Assembly (NCBI GenBank): GCA_002291985.1
Contig: DBBB01000177.1
Coordinates: forward strand, 1 to 15,088
Direction: 5' to 3'
Length of the DNA stretch: 15,088 bases
From: Firmicutes bacterium UBA995
Lineage (GTDB): Bacteria; Bacillota; Sulfobacillia; UBA995
This document shows, piece after piece, positions 1 to 6,489 of the stretch; position 1 is the stretch's first letter, and every line of letters begins with the position of its first letter. A program made the translations under genes and the position numbers. A model generated the notes under the pieces. The model did no database searches and had not been told where the DNA came from. It saw only the letters and a program-made list of their open reading frames with translations.

Positions 1-1245
1 CTGGCGAACCGCTTTCGCGACGCCGGGGACCCGCTCAAGCTCGTGCTCGTGCGCGACATGTGGCTCACCGGCTTCGACGCGCCGAGCCTGCACACGATGT
101 ACATGGACAAACCCATGCGGGGCCACGGCCTGATGCAGGCCATCGCGCGCGTGAACCGCGTGTTCAAGGACAAGCCGGGCGGGCTCGTCGTGGATTACCT
201 CGGGCTGGCTCACGAGTTGAAGGCTGCTCTCGCCACCTATACGGAGAGCGGCGGAACGGGCAGAACGGCCATCGACCAGGACGAGGCCGTGGCGGTGATG
301 CTGGAGAAGTACGAGATCTGCTGCGGGCTCTTCCACGGTTTCGAGTGGTCGAAGTGGATGGCGGGCGCGCCGCAGGAGCGGCTCGCCCTGCTGCCCGCGG
401 CGCAGGAACACATCCTCGCCCAGGAAAACGGGAAGGACCGCTTCGTGCGCGCCGGGCGCGAGCTGTCGCAGGCCTTCGCGCTGGCGGCGCCGCATGATGA
501 GGCGCTGCGCATCCGCGACGACGTGGCCTTCTTCCAGGCCGTTCAGTCCGTGCTCGCCAAGCGTGCCCCGGGCGATGCGCGGCCGGAGGAAGAACTCGAC
601 CACGCCGTGCGGCAGATCATCTCGCGGGCGGTGGCGTCCGAAGGCATGGTGGATATCTTCGCCGCCGCGGGACTGCGGCAGCCGGACATCTCCATCTTGT
701 CGGAGGAGTTCCTGGCGGAGGTGCGCGGGATGCCCGAACGCAACCTCGCCGTCGAACTATTGCAGAAACTGCTCAAGGGCGAGTTGCGAGCCCGCCGGCG
801 CAAGAACGTGGTACAGGCGCGCTCGTTCGCCGAAATGCTGGAGCAGACCATCCGGCGCTATCAAAACCGGGCCATCGAGGCGGCCCAGGTGATCGAGGAG
901 CTGATCGCGCTCGCCAGGGAGATGCGCGAAGCCGGCGCGCGCGGCGAGCGGCTCGGACTGACGGAGGACGAACTGGCCTTCTACGACGCACTCGAAACCA
1001 ACGACAGCGCGGTCAAGGTGCTCGGCGATGCGACGCTCCGGACGATCGCCCGCGAGTTGGTCGCGACCGTCCGCGACAACGTCGCCATCGACTGGACGCT
1101 GCGCGAAAACGTCCGCGCGCAGTTGCGGGTGCTCGTGAGACGCCTCCTGCGCAGGCACGGATACCCTCCCGACAAGCAGGAGAGGGCGACGCACACCGTA
1201 CTTGAGCAAGCCGAAGTCCTTTCAGCGGAGTGGGCGACCCGATAG
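1..1245 (+). CDS. hsdR: Type I restriction endonuclease R subunit, C-terminal part (5' truncated by window)
   Basis: This is the C-terminal portion of HsdR, the ATP-dependent motor and nuclease subunit of a type I restriction-modification complex. The frame is open from base 1, so the gene starts outside the window; about 414 codons remain of a family length near 1000. Seen directly: the last part of the second RecA-like helicase domain, with DMWLTGFDAP followed by QAIARVNRVFKDKPGGLVVDY, which fits helicase motifs V and VI of HsdR. After it comes a long, charged, mainly helical C-terminal region that in the family contacts the methyltransferase core. The end (HGYPPDKQE..., VLEQAEVLSAEWA) resembles normal HsdR tails, so the 3' end looks intact. 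The nuclease and Walker motifs, and hsdM/hsdS, would lie to the left and cannot be judged. The last 24 bases overlap the convergent AbrB-type gene. Confidence 0.93.
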   Translation: MANRFRDAGDPLKLVLVRDMWLTGFDAPSLHTMYMDKPMRGHGLMQAIARVNRVFKDKPGGLVVDYLGLAHELKAALATYTESGGTGRTAIDQDEAVAVMLEKYEICCGLFHGFEWSKWMAGAPQERLALLPAAQEHILAQENGKDRFVRAGRELSQAFALAAPHDEALRIRDDVAFFQAVQSVLAKRAPGDARPEEELDHAVRQIISRAVASEGMVDIFAAAGLRQPDISILSEEFLAEVRGMPERNLAVELLQKLLKGELRARRRKNVVQARSFAEMLEQTIRRYQNRAIEAAQVIEELIALAREMREAGARGERLGLTEDELAFYDALETNDSAVKVLGDATLRTIARELVATVRDNVAIDWTLRENVRAQLRVLVRRLLRRHGYPPDKQERATHTVLEQAEVLSAEWATR

Positions 1246-1626
1246 GTCTTTGTTCAGGATGCGCGACGCCGCCAGGAGGTCGCCCCCGTCTATGGCAGGC
1301 ATCTCGGACCGAAGCCGCTTGAGGGTCGCCAGGGCCTGAATGCGGTCGGCCCAGACCTTCGAGAGAGGCCGCCCGTCCTGCGATTTGTGAGCAGCCGCCG
1401 CTCGCGAGATGGCGCACTCAAGCCCCGCCCCGGCGACTCTGAAAGCATCGGCGGCAGTCTTTCCCTTGATTCCCCCATGCGCGCCGGAGCTTAGAATCAA
1501 CCTTTGACCGTCGAGGACGACATCGATCTCCTCGCCTTCCTTCATCCCGGCCGCCTCCCGCAGGAGCTTGGGGATGACCACCTGTCCCCGGCTCGACATC
1601 TTCGTTCGCCCGCTCACTACCGCCAA
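1222..1626 (-). CDS. AbrB/MazE/SpoVT-type DNA-binding protein with C-terminal extension
   Basis: A 134-residue protein whose residues about 8-48 form a swapped-hairpin AbrB-type domain: TKMSSRGQVVIPKLLREAAG then MKEGEEIDVVLDGQRLILSS, the usual beta-loop-helix-beta layout. Such domains dimerise and bind DNA, either as antitoxins or as transition-state-like regulators. The remaining ~85 residues are a helical extension of unrecognised family; a plain MazE or VapB antitoxin is shorter. The start is taken as TTG at 1626 because AAGGAG lies 9 nt upstream. No toxin gene (PIN or MazF) lies beside it: one side is hsdR, the other a gap and lapA. The gene converges on hsdR and their 3' ends overlap by 24 bp. 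Domain assignment is secure; target and role are unknown. Confidence 0.82.
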   Translation of the reverse strand: MAVVSGRTKMSSRGQVVIPKLLREAAGMKEGEEIDVVLDGQRLILSSGAHGGIKGKTAADAFRVAGAGLECAISRAAAAHKSQDGRPLSKVWADRIQALATLKRLRSEMPAIDGGDLLAASRILNKDLSGRPLR

Positions 1627-1856
1627 GGCGCAGAACTCCTTTCCAAGCTGTTCTTACTCCAGTTCTACTCCATGCTTACCTGGCGGTCAAGGGGTCCTCA
1701 TGCGGAGTCCGTGCCAGCGCATTGCATGTTGCTGCTAACGTTCTTTGGCGCGTTTGCAGGGAGATGTAGTCACGCTCGGTGAGAAGGCGTAGGAGCAGGG
1801 TTTGTGGAACCGGAGTCAGGTGACGAGGGTTTCCGTCATTGGCGGAGAAATAGCGG

Positions 1857-2237
1857 GTGGGGGTGACTGCGTTGTACCTGATCCTGGGACTAGTTTTCGC
1901 GCTGGTGGTGGCCATCTTCGCGGTGCAGAACGCCCAGGTAGTGCCCATAAGCTTCTTCAACTGGACTTTCGGCGCCCCGCTGTCCCTGGTCATCCTGGGG
2001 ATGGCGGCGGCCGGGGCCGTCCTGGCCGGCCTGGCCGGGCTGATCAAGCAGGTGGGCCTCGGCTTCCGGCTGAGGAACATCCGGGCGGAGCAAGCGCGGA
2101 CCGAGGGGGAACGGAAACGGCTGGAGGAACAGGTCAAGGCCCTGCAGGCCGAGGTGACGGGCTTACGGGCGCGTAACGGGCAGCTTGAGGAGGGGATCAA
2201 GCCTCCTGCGGAAGAGGCGGGGCAGGCGGGGTTGTGA
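1857..2237 (+). CDS. LapA-domain (DUF1049) small membrane protein
   Basis: A 126-residue inner-membrane protein of the LapA family, named after E. coli LapA, which takes part in control of lipopolysaccharide assembly; in Gram-positive relatives the role is unknown. Seen: a first hydrophobic segment (about residues 4-23, ALYLILGLVFALVVAIFAVQ), then the hallmark QNAQVVPISFFNWTF, a second membrane segment (about 39-64), and a charged cytoplasmic coiled coil (about 76-115, rich in E, R, Q and L). The start is GTG at 1857, with GGAG 9 nt upstream (1844-1847); a second GTG at 1863 is possible. It stands alone: 230 bp of non-coding DNA precede it and a 347-bp gap follows. Family call is good from motif and topology; function is not inferred. 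Confidence 0.87.
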   Translation: MGVTALYLILGLVFALVVAIFAVQNAQVVPISFFNWTFGAPLSLVILGMAAAGAVLAGLAGLIKQVGLGFRLRNIRAEQARTEGERKRLEEQVKALQAEVTGLRARNGQLEEGIKPPAEEAGQAGL

Positions 2238-2261
2238 GCCTGCCCCGGCCGGCTCTTCCCG

Positions 2262-2372
2262 GCCCAGCAGGTAGCGGTCGTGGGTGACCGGGTTCACGGT
2301 GCCGGGGTAACCGGCTACCGCGTCGGTCAAGGCCTGACGGGCCGGCAGTGCCAGTTCTTGCTCCCCTAAACT
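2262..2372 (-). pseudogene. Relic of an ABC-F type ATPase gene (H-loop region)
   Basis: Read on the minus strand, this stretch encodes LALPARQALTDAVAGYPGTV followed by NPVTHDRYLL. In intact ABC-F proteins (translation-factor/antibiotic-resistance ATPases) the segment after Walker B reads roughly EPTNHLDxxxREALxxALxxYPGTVLxVSHDRYFL. The match covers about 30 consecutive positions, including the H-loop histidine. The Walker B/D-loop part that should precede it is absent and replaced by unrelated residues, and no signature motif or Walker A is nearby, so this can only be a remnant. The codons between 2265 and 2369 remain open. It could instead be a chance antisense frame, but the ordered similarity makes that less likely. 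Confidence 0.55.
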
Positions 2373-2424
2373 CGACCGGACGACTCCCAGGGGTGCAGAA
2401 GCAAATCTTGATTGCAATTCCCCG

Positions 2425-2506
2425 GCGCCCAGCAGGAAATTCCCCCATGGCGATGAATATCATCAACCATATGGATAGGGGAGGGATCCCACTCACTGCT
2501 GGGCGC
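2425..2506. repeat. Nested inverted repeat, 82 bp
   Basis: Perfect 11-bp outer arms GCGCCCAGCAG (2425-2435) and CTGCTGGGCGC (2496-2506) enclose imperfect inner arms TCCCCCAT (2441-2448) and ATAGGGGA (2475-2482). The AT-rich centre contains GATGAATATCATC. The whole unit could fold as one long interrupted hairpin. It may be a MITE-like relic, an RNA structure upstream of the metal ATPase, or a regulator site. No target-site duplication was seen. Confidence 0.6.
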
Positions 2507-2529
2507 TAACAGCCAGAATAAAGGGCAGC

Positions 2530-2548
2530 CCCATCCCCCCATAGTAGT
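2530..2548. promoter_or_regulatory. C-tract motif, candidate CsoR/RcnR-family operator
   Basis: CCCCATCCCCCCATAGTAG contains a run of six C (2536-2541) flanked on the right by ATAGTA. RcnR-type operators are known to hold a G/C tract of six bordered by TACT/AGTA-like sequence. The resemblance is partial: the right flank has two extra bases and the left flank does not match. The position, about 40 bp before the ATPase start, suits an operator. This is inference only. Confidence 0.25.
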
Positions 2549-2584
2549 TGGCTTGCGAGAAGCCCCAGAAAAGGAGCGAACAGC

Positions 2585-4738
2585 GTGCACGAGGGAGATC
2601 ACCCCGATCTGTTGGGCCAGGTTGACGGCAAGGGCCGCGCCGGCAAGGGGAAGCGGCAACACGCTTCAAAGGCGTCGGCGCACGATCATGGACACGACCA
2701 TGATCACGACCATGATCACGACCACGACCATGATCACGATCATGAGCATGACCATCATGACCATCCCCGGAAGGCCACGCGCAGGACTACCGGATCGGCG
2801 CTGACTTTCTTGCTCGAGGATGCCAGGGACTACGCCATGCCCGGCATCATCCTGCTCACCTTGATTTTGAGCTGGCAGGGCGCCGCGAACCGGCTGCTGG
2901 GCTTCGACGTATCACTGCTCGGCGCGGCCCTGGGAGCGCTGGTGATCATGAGGTCTACCGCCATCGTAACCTGGCAGAAGCGAAGGATCACCTCGGGCAT
3001 CCTGGTGAGCATCGCCCTGGTCGCGACGGTAATCGTGGAAGACTTCCGCGCCGCCGCCATCGTGGCGCTCATGATGCTATTCGGCGAGGCCCTCGAGAAT
3101 CGGACCTTGCGCCGGACCAGGCGGGCCATCGAGGGTCTCCTGGAGCTGGCGCCGGAAACCGCCTTGCTCAAGGTGGGCGATGCTTACCGCGAGGTGCCGA
3201 TCGAGTCGGTGCGGGTTGGAGACATCATCCTCGTCAAACCCGGGGCCAGAGTTCCCGTGGACGGCAAGGTGGTAGATGGGTTTGCCTCTCTCGATCAGTC
3301 TTCCATAACCGGTGAATCCATGCCGGTCGACAAGGTCGAGGGCGATCCCGTGTTCACGGGGACCATCAGCATGCACGGGGCAATCGAAGTGGTGGCTGAA
3401 AGGGTGGGTTCAAGCACCTCCCTGGCCCAGATCATCCGCATCGTCCGCGAAGCCCAGGAGAACAAAGGCGAAGGCCAGAAGGCCGCCGACCGCTTCGCCA
3501 CTTGGTTCACCCCCCTCGTGCTGGTCATTGCCGCCATCGTGTGGCCGCTGACCGGCGACGTTATCCGGGCGGTTTCCATTCTGGTGGTCGCATGTCCGTG
3601 CGCGCTGGTGTTGGCCACTCCCACCGCGGTGGTCGCCTCCATCGGCAGCGCCGCCCGCCAGGGTGTCCTGGTCAAGGGAGGCATGACCATCGAGGGCGCG
3701 GGGAAGGCCAACGCCATCATCCTCGACAAGACGGGAACCCTGACTCTGGGCAAACCCCGGGTGGAAGAGGTGGCCGCGTTCGACGGCAAGGGCTTCTCGG
3801 CCGACGACGTGCTGATGGCGGCGGCGACGGCGGAGAGTCGTTCCGAGCACCCCATCGCGCGGGCCATCGGCGTCCATGCAGCCAGTCGAGGGCTGAATGT
3901 GCCCTCGACCGCTACCTTCGAGCAAGTGCCGGGGATGGGCGTGCGGGCGGCATTCAATGGGCGCACGCTGATGGTCGGCAACCGGAGAGCACTGGCCGAT
4001 CTCCCGAAGGCGGCCGCGGCTTCGGCCGAGGAATGGCTCACCAGCCGGGAGGAACAGGGGTTCACCGCGCTGGTAGTCATCGCTGATGGGGTGCCGATGG
4101 GGGGCATCGCTATCTGCGATACGATCCGTCCGGAAGCGGCCGGCTTCATCCAGGAACTGAAGCGGACCGGTTTCAAGCGGGTCATGATGCTCACGGGGGA
4201 CAACATGCGGGCCGCCCGGGGCGTGTCCGCCCGGCTAGGCGTGGACGATTTCCGGGCGGAGGTCCTGCCGGCCGACAAGGCAGCCGTGGTAAGTGAGTTG
4301 AAGGCCCAGGGTTACCAGGTGGCGATGATCGGCGACGGCGTGAATGACGCGCCGGCGCTGGCGAGCGCCGATGTTGGCATCGCCATGGGCGTGGCCGGCA
4401 CCGATGTGGCCATCGAGGCCGCGGACATCGCCCTGATGTCCGACGATCTGACGGCCGTCCCCGGGGTTTTCCGGCTGAGCCGCAAGGCGTACGGCATCAT
4501 TCGCCAGAACATCATCGTCTTTGCCCTGCTGGTCAACGCTGTCGGCATGGTGTTCGCAGCTCGGGGCCAGCTTACGCCCATCGGCGCGGCGGTCGTCCAC
4601 AACGTTGCGTCGGTACTTGTCATCGTCAACTCCGCCCGGCTCATCAACTTCAAGATCGGCCGGTCCAAGCGCGCGGTCAAGGGCAGTCTTGCATGCGGCT
4701 GCGGCACCCCGGACGCCGGGTCATGCAAGAGCTGCTGA
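2585..4738 (+). CDS. P1B-type heavy-metal translocating ATPase, His-rich N-terminus and Cys-rich C-terminus
   Basis: A 717-residue metal-exporting P-type ATPase of the cytoplasmic membrane. Motifs seen: TGES (242-245, actuator), CPC in the transport helix (337-339), phosphorylated Asp in DKTGTLT (D381), the HP dipeptide of the nucleotide domain (H422), and GDGVND (583-588). There is no ferredoxin-like HMA domain; instead residues 33-60 are a His/Asp tract with 15 histidines. The tail ends with C704, C706, C714 and C717. In the last membrane helices the DxG and preceding Lys typical of Zn/Cd/Pb pumps (ZntA/CadA) are absent; the helix reads VVHNVASVLVIVNSARL, with H672. Copper-pump signatures there are also absent, so the metal is not assignable; the His tract suggests Zn, Ni or Co. 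The start is GTG with AAGGAG 8 nt upstream. A CsoR-family repressor lies 5.5 kb downstream. Confidence 0.93.
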   Translation: MHEGDHPDLLGQVDGKGRAGKGKRQHASKASAHDHGHDHDHDHDHDHDHDHDHEHDHHDHPRKATRRTTGSALTFLLEDARDYAMPGIILLTLILSWQGAANRLLGFDVSLLGAALGALVIMRSTAIVTWQKRRITSGILVSIALVATVIVEDFRAAAIVALMMLFGEALENRTLRRTRRAIEGLLELAPETALLKVGDAYREVPIESVRVGDIILVKPGARVPVDGKVVDGFASLDQSSITGESMPVDKVEGDPVFTGTISMHGAIEVVAERVGSSTSLAQIIRIVREAQENKGEGQKAADRFATWFTPLVLVIAAIVWPLTGDVIRAVSILVVACPCALVLATPTAVVASIGSAARQGVLVKGGMTIEGAGKANAIILDKTGTLTLGKPRVEEVAAFDGKGFSADDVLMAAATAESRSEHPIARAIGVHAASRGLNVPSTATFEQVPGMGVRAAFNGRTLMVGNRRALADLPKAAAASAEEWLTSREEQGFTALVVIADGVPMGGIAICDTIRPEAAGFIQELKRTGFKRVMMLTGDNMRAARGVSARLGVDDFRAEVLPADKAAVVSELKAQGYQVAMIGDGVNDAPALASADVGIAMGVAGTDVAIEAADIALMSDDLTAVPGVFRLSRKAYGIIRQNIIVFALLVNAVGMVFAARGQLTPIGAAVVHNVASVLVIVNSARLINFKIGRSKRAVKGSLACGCGTPDAGSCKSC
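2681..2764 (+). repeat. In-frame tandem repeat encoding a His/Asp tract
   Basis: Repeated units of the form GACCATGATCAC encode alternating His and Asp (residues 33-60 of the metal ATPase: 15 His, 10 Asp, 1 Glu). It is a probable metal-binding segment in place of an HMA domain. The near-identical 12-bp units can slip in replication, so length may vary between strains. Confidence 0.85.
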
Positions 4739-4776
4739 GCTGCTAGCGACGGAAAAATTCACGGGGAGGCGGCAAG

Positions 4777-4936
4777 ACGGGGAGGAAACCCCGTTGGAGT
4801 AGCGAAGTGGCGGAGCTATTTATAACCGCTGGAGGGACGCTGAGGCCCGGGGCCGTGCGCCCCGGGTCCGCATACATGAGGAAGCCAGCAGCGAGCACGG
4901 GTGACGGACTGAGGCCAGACTGGGGAGGAACGCGGA
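4777..4936 (+). promoter_or_regulatory. Structured leader upstream of the PIG-L-like/ABC operon, unclassified
   Basis: Several potential stems lie in a row: ACGGGG/CCCCGT (4777-4782 with 4789-4794), a GCGG/CCGC pairing around a TATTTATAA loop (about 4810-4829), a strong 8-bp stem CCCGGGGC/GCCCCGGG (4846-4853 with 4859-4866, 5-nt loop), and a longer-range TCCG/CGGA pairing (4867-4870 with 4905-4908). None is followed by a T-run, so a simple intrinsic terminator is unlikely. I compared it by eye with the consensus of SAM-I, c-di-GMP-I, glycine, cobalamin, THF, ZTP and guanidine-I riboswitches and found no convincing match. The ribosome site GGGGAGG (4922-4928) sits 8 nt before the TTG start at 4937. 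Confidence 0.4.
4821..4826 (+). promoter_or_regulatory. Possible -10 element (TATAAC)
   Basis: TATAAC matches the sigma-70/SigA -10 box at 5 of 6 positions and lies in an AT-rich island (TATTTATAA) in otherwise GC-rich DNA, 111 bp before the first PIG-L-like gene. No good -35 box is found at 16-18 nt spacing; TTGGAG at 4794-4799 is 21 nt away. If used, transcription would begin near 4833 and include the strong stem at 4846-4866. Confidence 0.25.
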
Positions 4937-5683
4937 TTGGACAAGAACGATCTGCTGTTGATCGCGAACTACGGTTCGGAACTGGTGGCCACCGCCGGCG
5001 CCTTGGCCAGTAATGTGGCCGCGGATGGGCGGACTCACGCCCTGATTCTGCTCGCACGCCCCAAGGCGCGGCCGGATCTCGAGCGCGCCGCGGGCGTCAT
5101 CGGCTGCGGGATCGAGTTCGCCGACCTGCCCAACGGGGGCATAAGCCTGGCTTACGAGCAGAAGCGTCGCCTGGTCAAGACCGTACGGGAGTTCCAGCCG
5201 AACATCGTCCTCATGCAGGATCCGGAGCACGTATGGCACGACCTGGATCCGGACCGCCGCATGGGGATGATGCTCACCCTTGAGGCTCTGGCGCTGGCGG
5301 GACGGGACTTTGCCCAGGAAGACCTGCCCGGGCTGAAACCGTGCCCTGTCCCGACGATCTACTACCTGTGGCCGGAGCATCCCAACTGCGTGCTCGATAT
5401 CTCTCCCGTGTGGGACATCAAGGTCAAGGCAGGCGAGTGCATCTCCTACCAACACGAGTTCACGGCACAGATCCTCGAGGGGACTTTCACCGCGGCGAGC
5501 CTGGAGGCGGCCGTGCCTGGCTACGGCAAGCTATCCGGCAACCTGGAGCGGGGCCTGGCTTTGCATCGGGCACGCGAACGGGCCAATGCCCTCCACTATG
5601 GACTGGGAGGACACGGGCACTTCGCCATGGCGGAGGCCTATCGGCGGGAAGGAGACTTCCAGTTACGCCGGCTGGTTCCCTGA
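4937..5683 (+). CDS. PIG-L/LmbE-fold protein lacking catalytic residues, paralogue 1
   Basis: A 248-residue cytoplasmic protein of the PIG-L (LmbE) superfamily, whose usual members are zinc-dependent N-acetyl-sugar deacetylases such as MshB and BshB. The fold signature is clear: LLLIANYGSELVATAGAL aligns with the N-terminal AHPDDE...GG motif, and the region with VPTIYY...VWDIK aligns with the family's C-terminal half. The catalytic residues are replaced: His to N11, the two Asp to G13 and S14, while E15 is kept. The second motif, HPDH, reads DPDR (104-107), so the zinc ligand His is Arg. The known chemistry is therefore unlikely. The start is TTG with GGGGAGG 8 nt upstream. It is followed 29 bp later by a paralogue with the same losses, then by ABC importer genes. 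It may act as a binding protein, as a heteromer partner, or with a different active site. Confidence 0.83.
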   Translation: MDKNDLLLIANYGSELVATAGALASNVAADGRTHALILLARPKARPDLERAAGVIGCGIEFADLPNGGISLAYEQKRRLVKTVREFQPNIVLMQDPEHVWHDLDPDRRMGMMLTLEALALAGRDFAQEDLPGLKPCPVPTIYYLWPEHPNCVLDISPVWDIKVKAGECISYQHEFTAQILEGTFTAASLEAAVPGYGKLSGNLERGLALHRARERANALHYGLGGHGHFAMAEAYRREGDFQLRRLVP

Positions 5684-5712
5684 CGGGTAATCGGAAGAAA
5701 GGGGGACGGAAC

Positions 5713-6456
5713 ATGGGAAAGACCGTACTGATGCTCGCGACGTTTGCCATGGAGATCGTGGAGTGCGGGGGAGCGCTGTACAAGAACGCGCGGTCCGGAG
5801 GGCGTTCCCACGCCGCGGTGCTGCTCTGCCGTGAAGCGAATCGGGAGGGAACGGTGAAGGCCGGCGAAGTGCTGGGTACCACGGTGGAGTTCCTGAATTT
5901 CGAACAGGGCCATGTCGCGCCCGATGTGCCCGGCAAGAAGAAGCTTGTAGAGTTGATCCGGAGAATTCGTCCCGACATCTGCATCATGCAAGATCCGGTT
6001 CATTCCTTCCCCGATCTCGATCCCGACCGGCGCCCGGCCATGATCCTCTACCTGGAGGCGCTGGCCCTGGCGTCGCGGGATTTTGCCGTAAACGACATCC
6101 CGGGTCTCAAGCCTTGCCCAGTGCCGACGATCTACTACATGACCCCTGAGCATGCCAACTGCGTGATCGATGTGGCGGACATCTGGGAAGTCAAGGAGAA
6201 AGCCATGAACTGCCTGGCCGGACAGCAGGAGTTCACGGGCAAGGTGTTGCGCGAGCGGCTCAGCCCCGCTGCGCTCCGTAACCTGGTGGGCGCGGACAAG
6301 ACCCAGGCTTCAGACCTCGAACTGGGGCGGGCACTGCACTCGGTCCTGGACCGGTCCTTCCACGTGTATCACGGGTACCCTTCCCATGCTCACGTGGCGA
6401 TGGGAGAACCGTACCGACGGGAAGGGCCGTTCGAGCTGGAGGAGCTCACCGTCTAG
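5713..6456 (+). CDS. PIG-L/LmbE-fold protein lacking catalytic residues, paralogue 2
   Basis: A 247-residue paralogue of the gene just upstream, collinear along its length. The AHPDDE motif is TFAME here (T10, A12, M13, E14), so the catalytic His and both Asp are lost independently of the exact substitutions in paralogue 1. The second motif is again DPDR (103-106). Strictly shared between the two are QDPxH (93-97), DLDPDRR (101-107), EALALA (115-120), the block PGLKPCPVPTIYY (130-142), PEHxNCV (145-151) and the tail HxHxAMxExYRREGxFxL. Those constraints, and not the zinc site, are what selection appears to keep. The start is ATG at 5713 with a purine-rich AAAGGGGG upstream; a longer frame exists upstream but overlaps paralogue 1. 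The gap to the binding-protein gene is 33 bp, so one operon is likely. Function is unknown. Confidence 0.85.
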   Translation: MGKTVLMLATFAMEIVECGGALYKNARSGGRSHAAVLLCREANREGTVKAGEVLGTTVEFLNFEQGHVAPDVPGKKKLVELIRRIRPDICIMQDPVHSFPDLDPDRRPAMILYLEALALASRDFAVNDIPGLKPCPVPTIYYMTPEHANCVIDVADIWEVKEKAMNCLAGQQEFTGKVLRERLSPAALRNLVGADKTQASDLELGRALHSVLDRSFHVYHGYPSHAHVAMGEPYRREGPFELEELTV

Positions 6457-6489
6457 GAAGGCGGAGACAACAGACAAGGGGGGTTCGCA

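Larger units (their letters stand above)
2238..2584. other. 347-bp intergenic region between lapA-like gene and metal ATPase gene
   Basis: No intact gene was found here on either strand. The left part (about 2262-2372) holds what looks like an eroded ABC-F ATPase segment on the minus strand. The middle (2425-2506) is a nested inverted repeat. The right part (2530-2548) has a C-tract motif just upstream of the ATPase ribosome site AAGGAG (2571-2576). The three are entered separately. Confidence 0.7.

Noticed and set aside
3295..4278. 327-residue open frame on the minus strand
   Set aside because: It is antisense to the P-type ATPase gene, with Ser/Thr/Ala/Met-rich composition and no domain.
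4777..4794. Intrinsic terminator after the metal ATPase gene
   Set aside because: The 6-bp ACGGGG/CCCCGT hairpin is short and is followed by TGGAGTAG, not a T-run. It is listed only as part of the structured leader.
4834..4936. c-di-GMP-I or SAM-I riboswitch in the leader
   Set aside because: Short resemblances (GGACGCTGAGGCC; CTGGAGGGAC) were noticed, but the other conserved segments and the required stem arrangement are missing.
5341..6456. 371-residue frame extending PIG-L-like paralogue 2 upstream
   Set aside because: The extra 124 residues overlap paralogue 1 in another frame and have no family similarity. ATG 5713 has its own ribosome site and gives a protein equal in length to paralogue 1.
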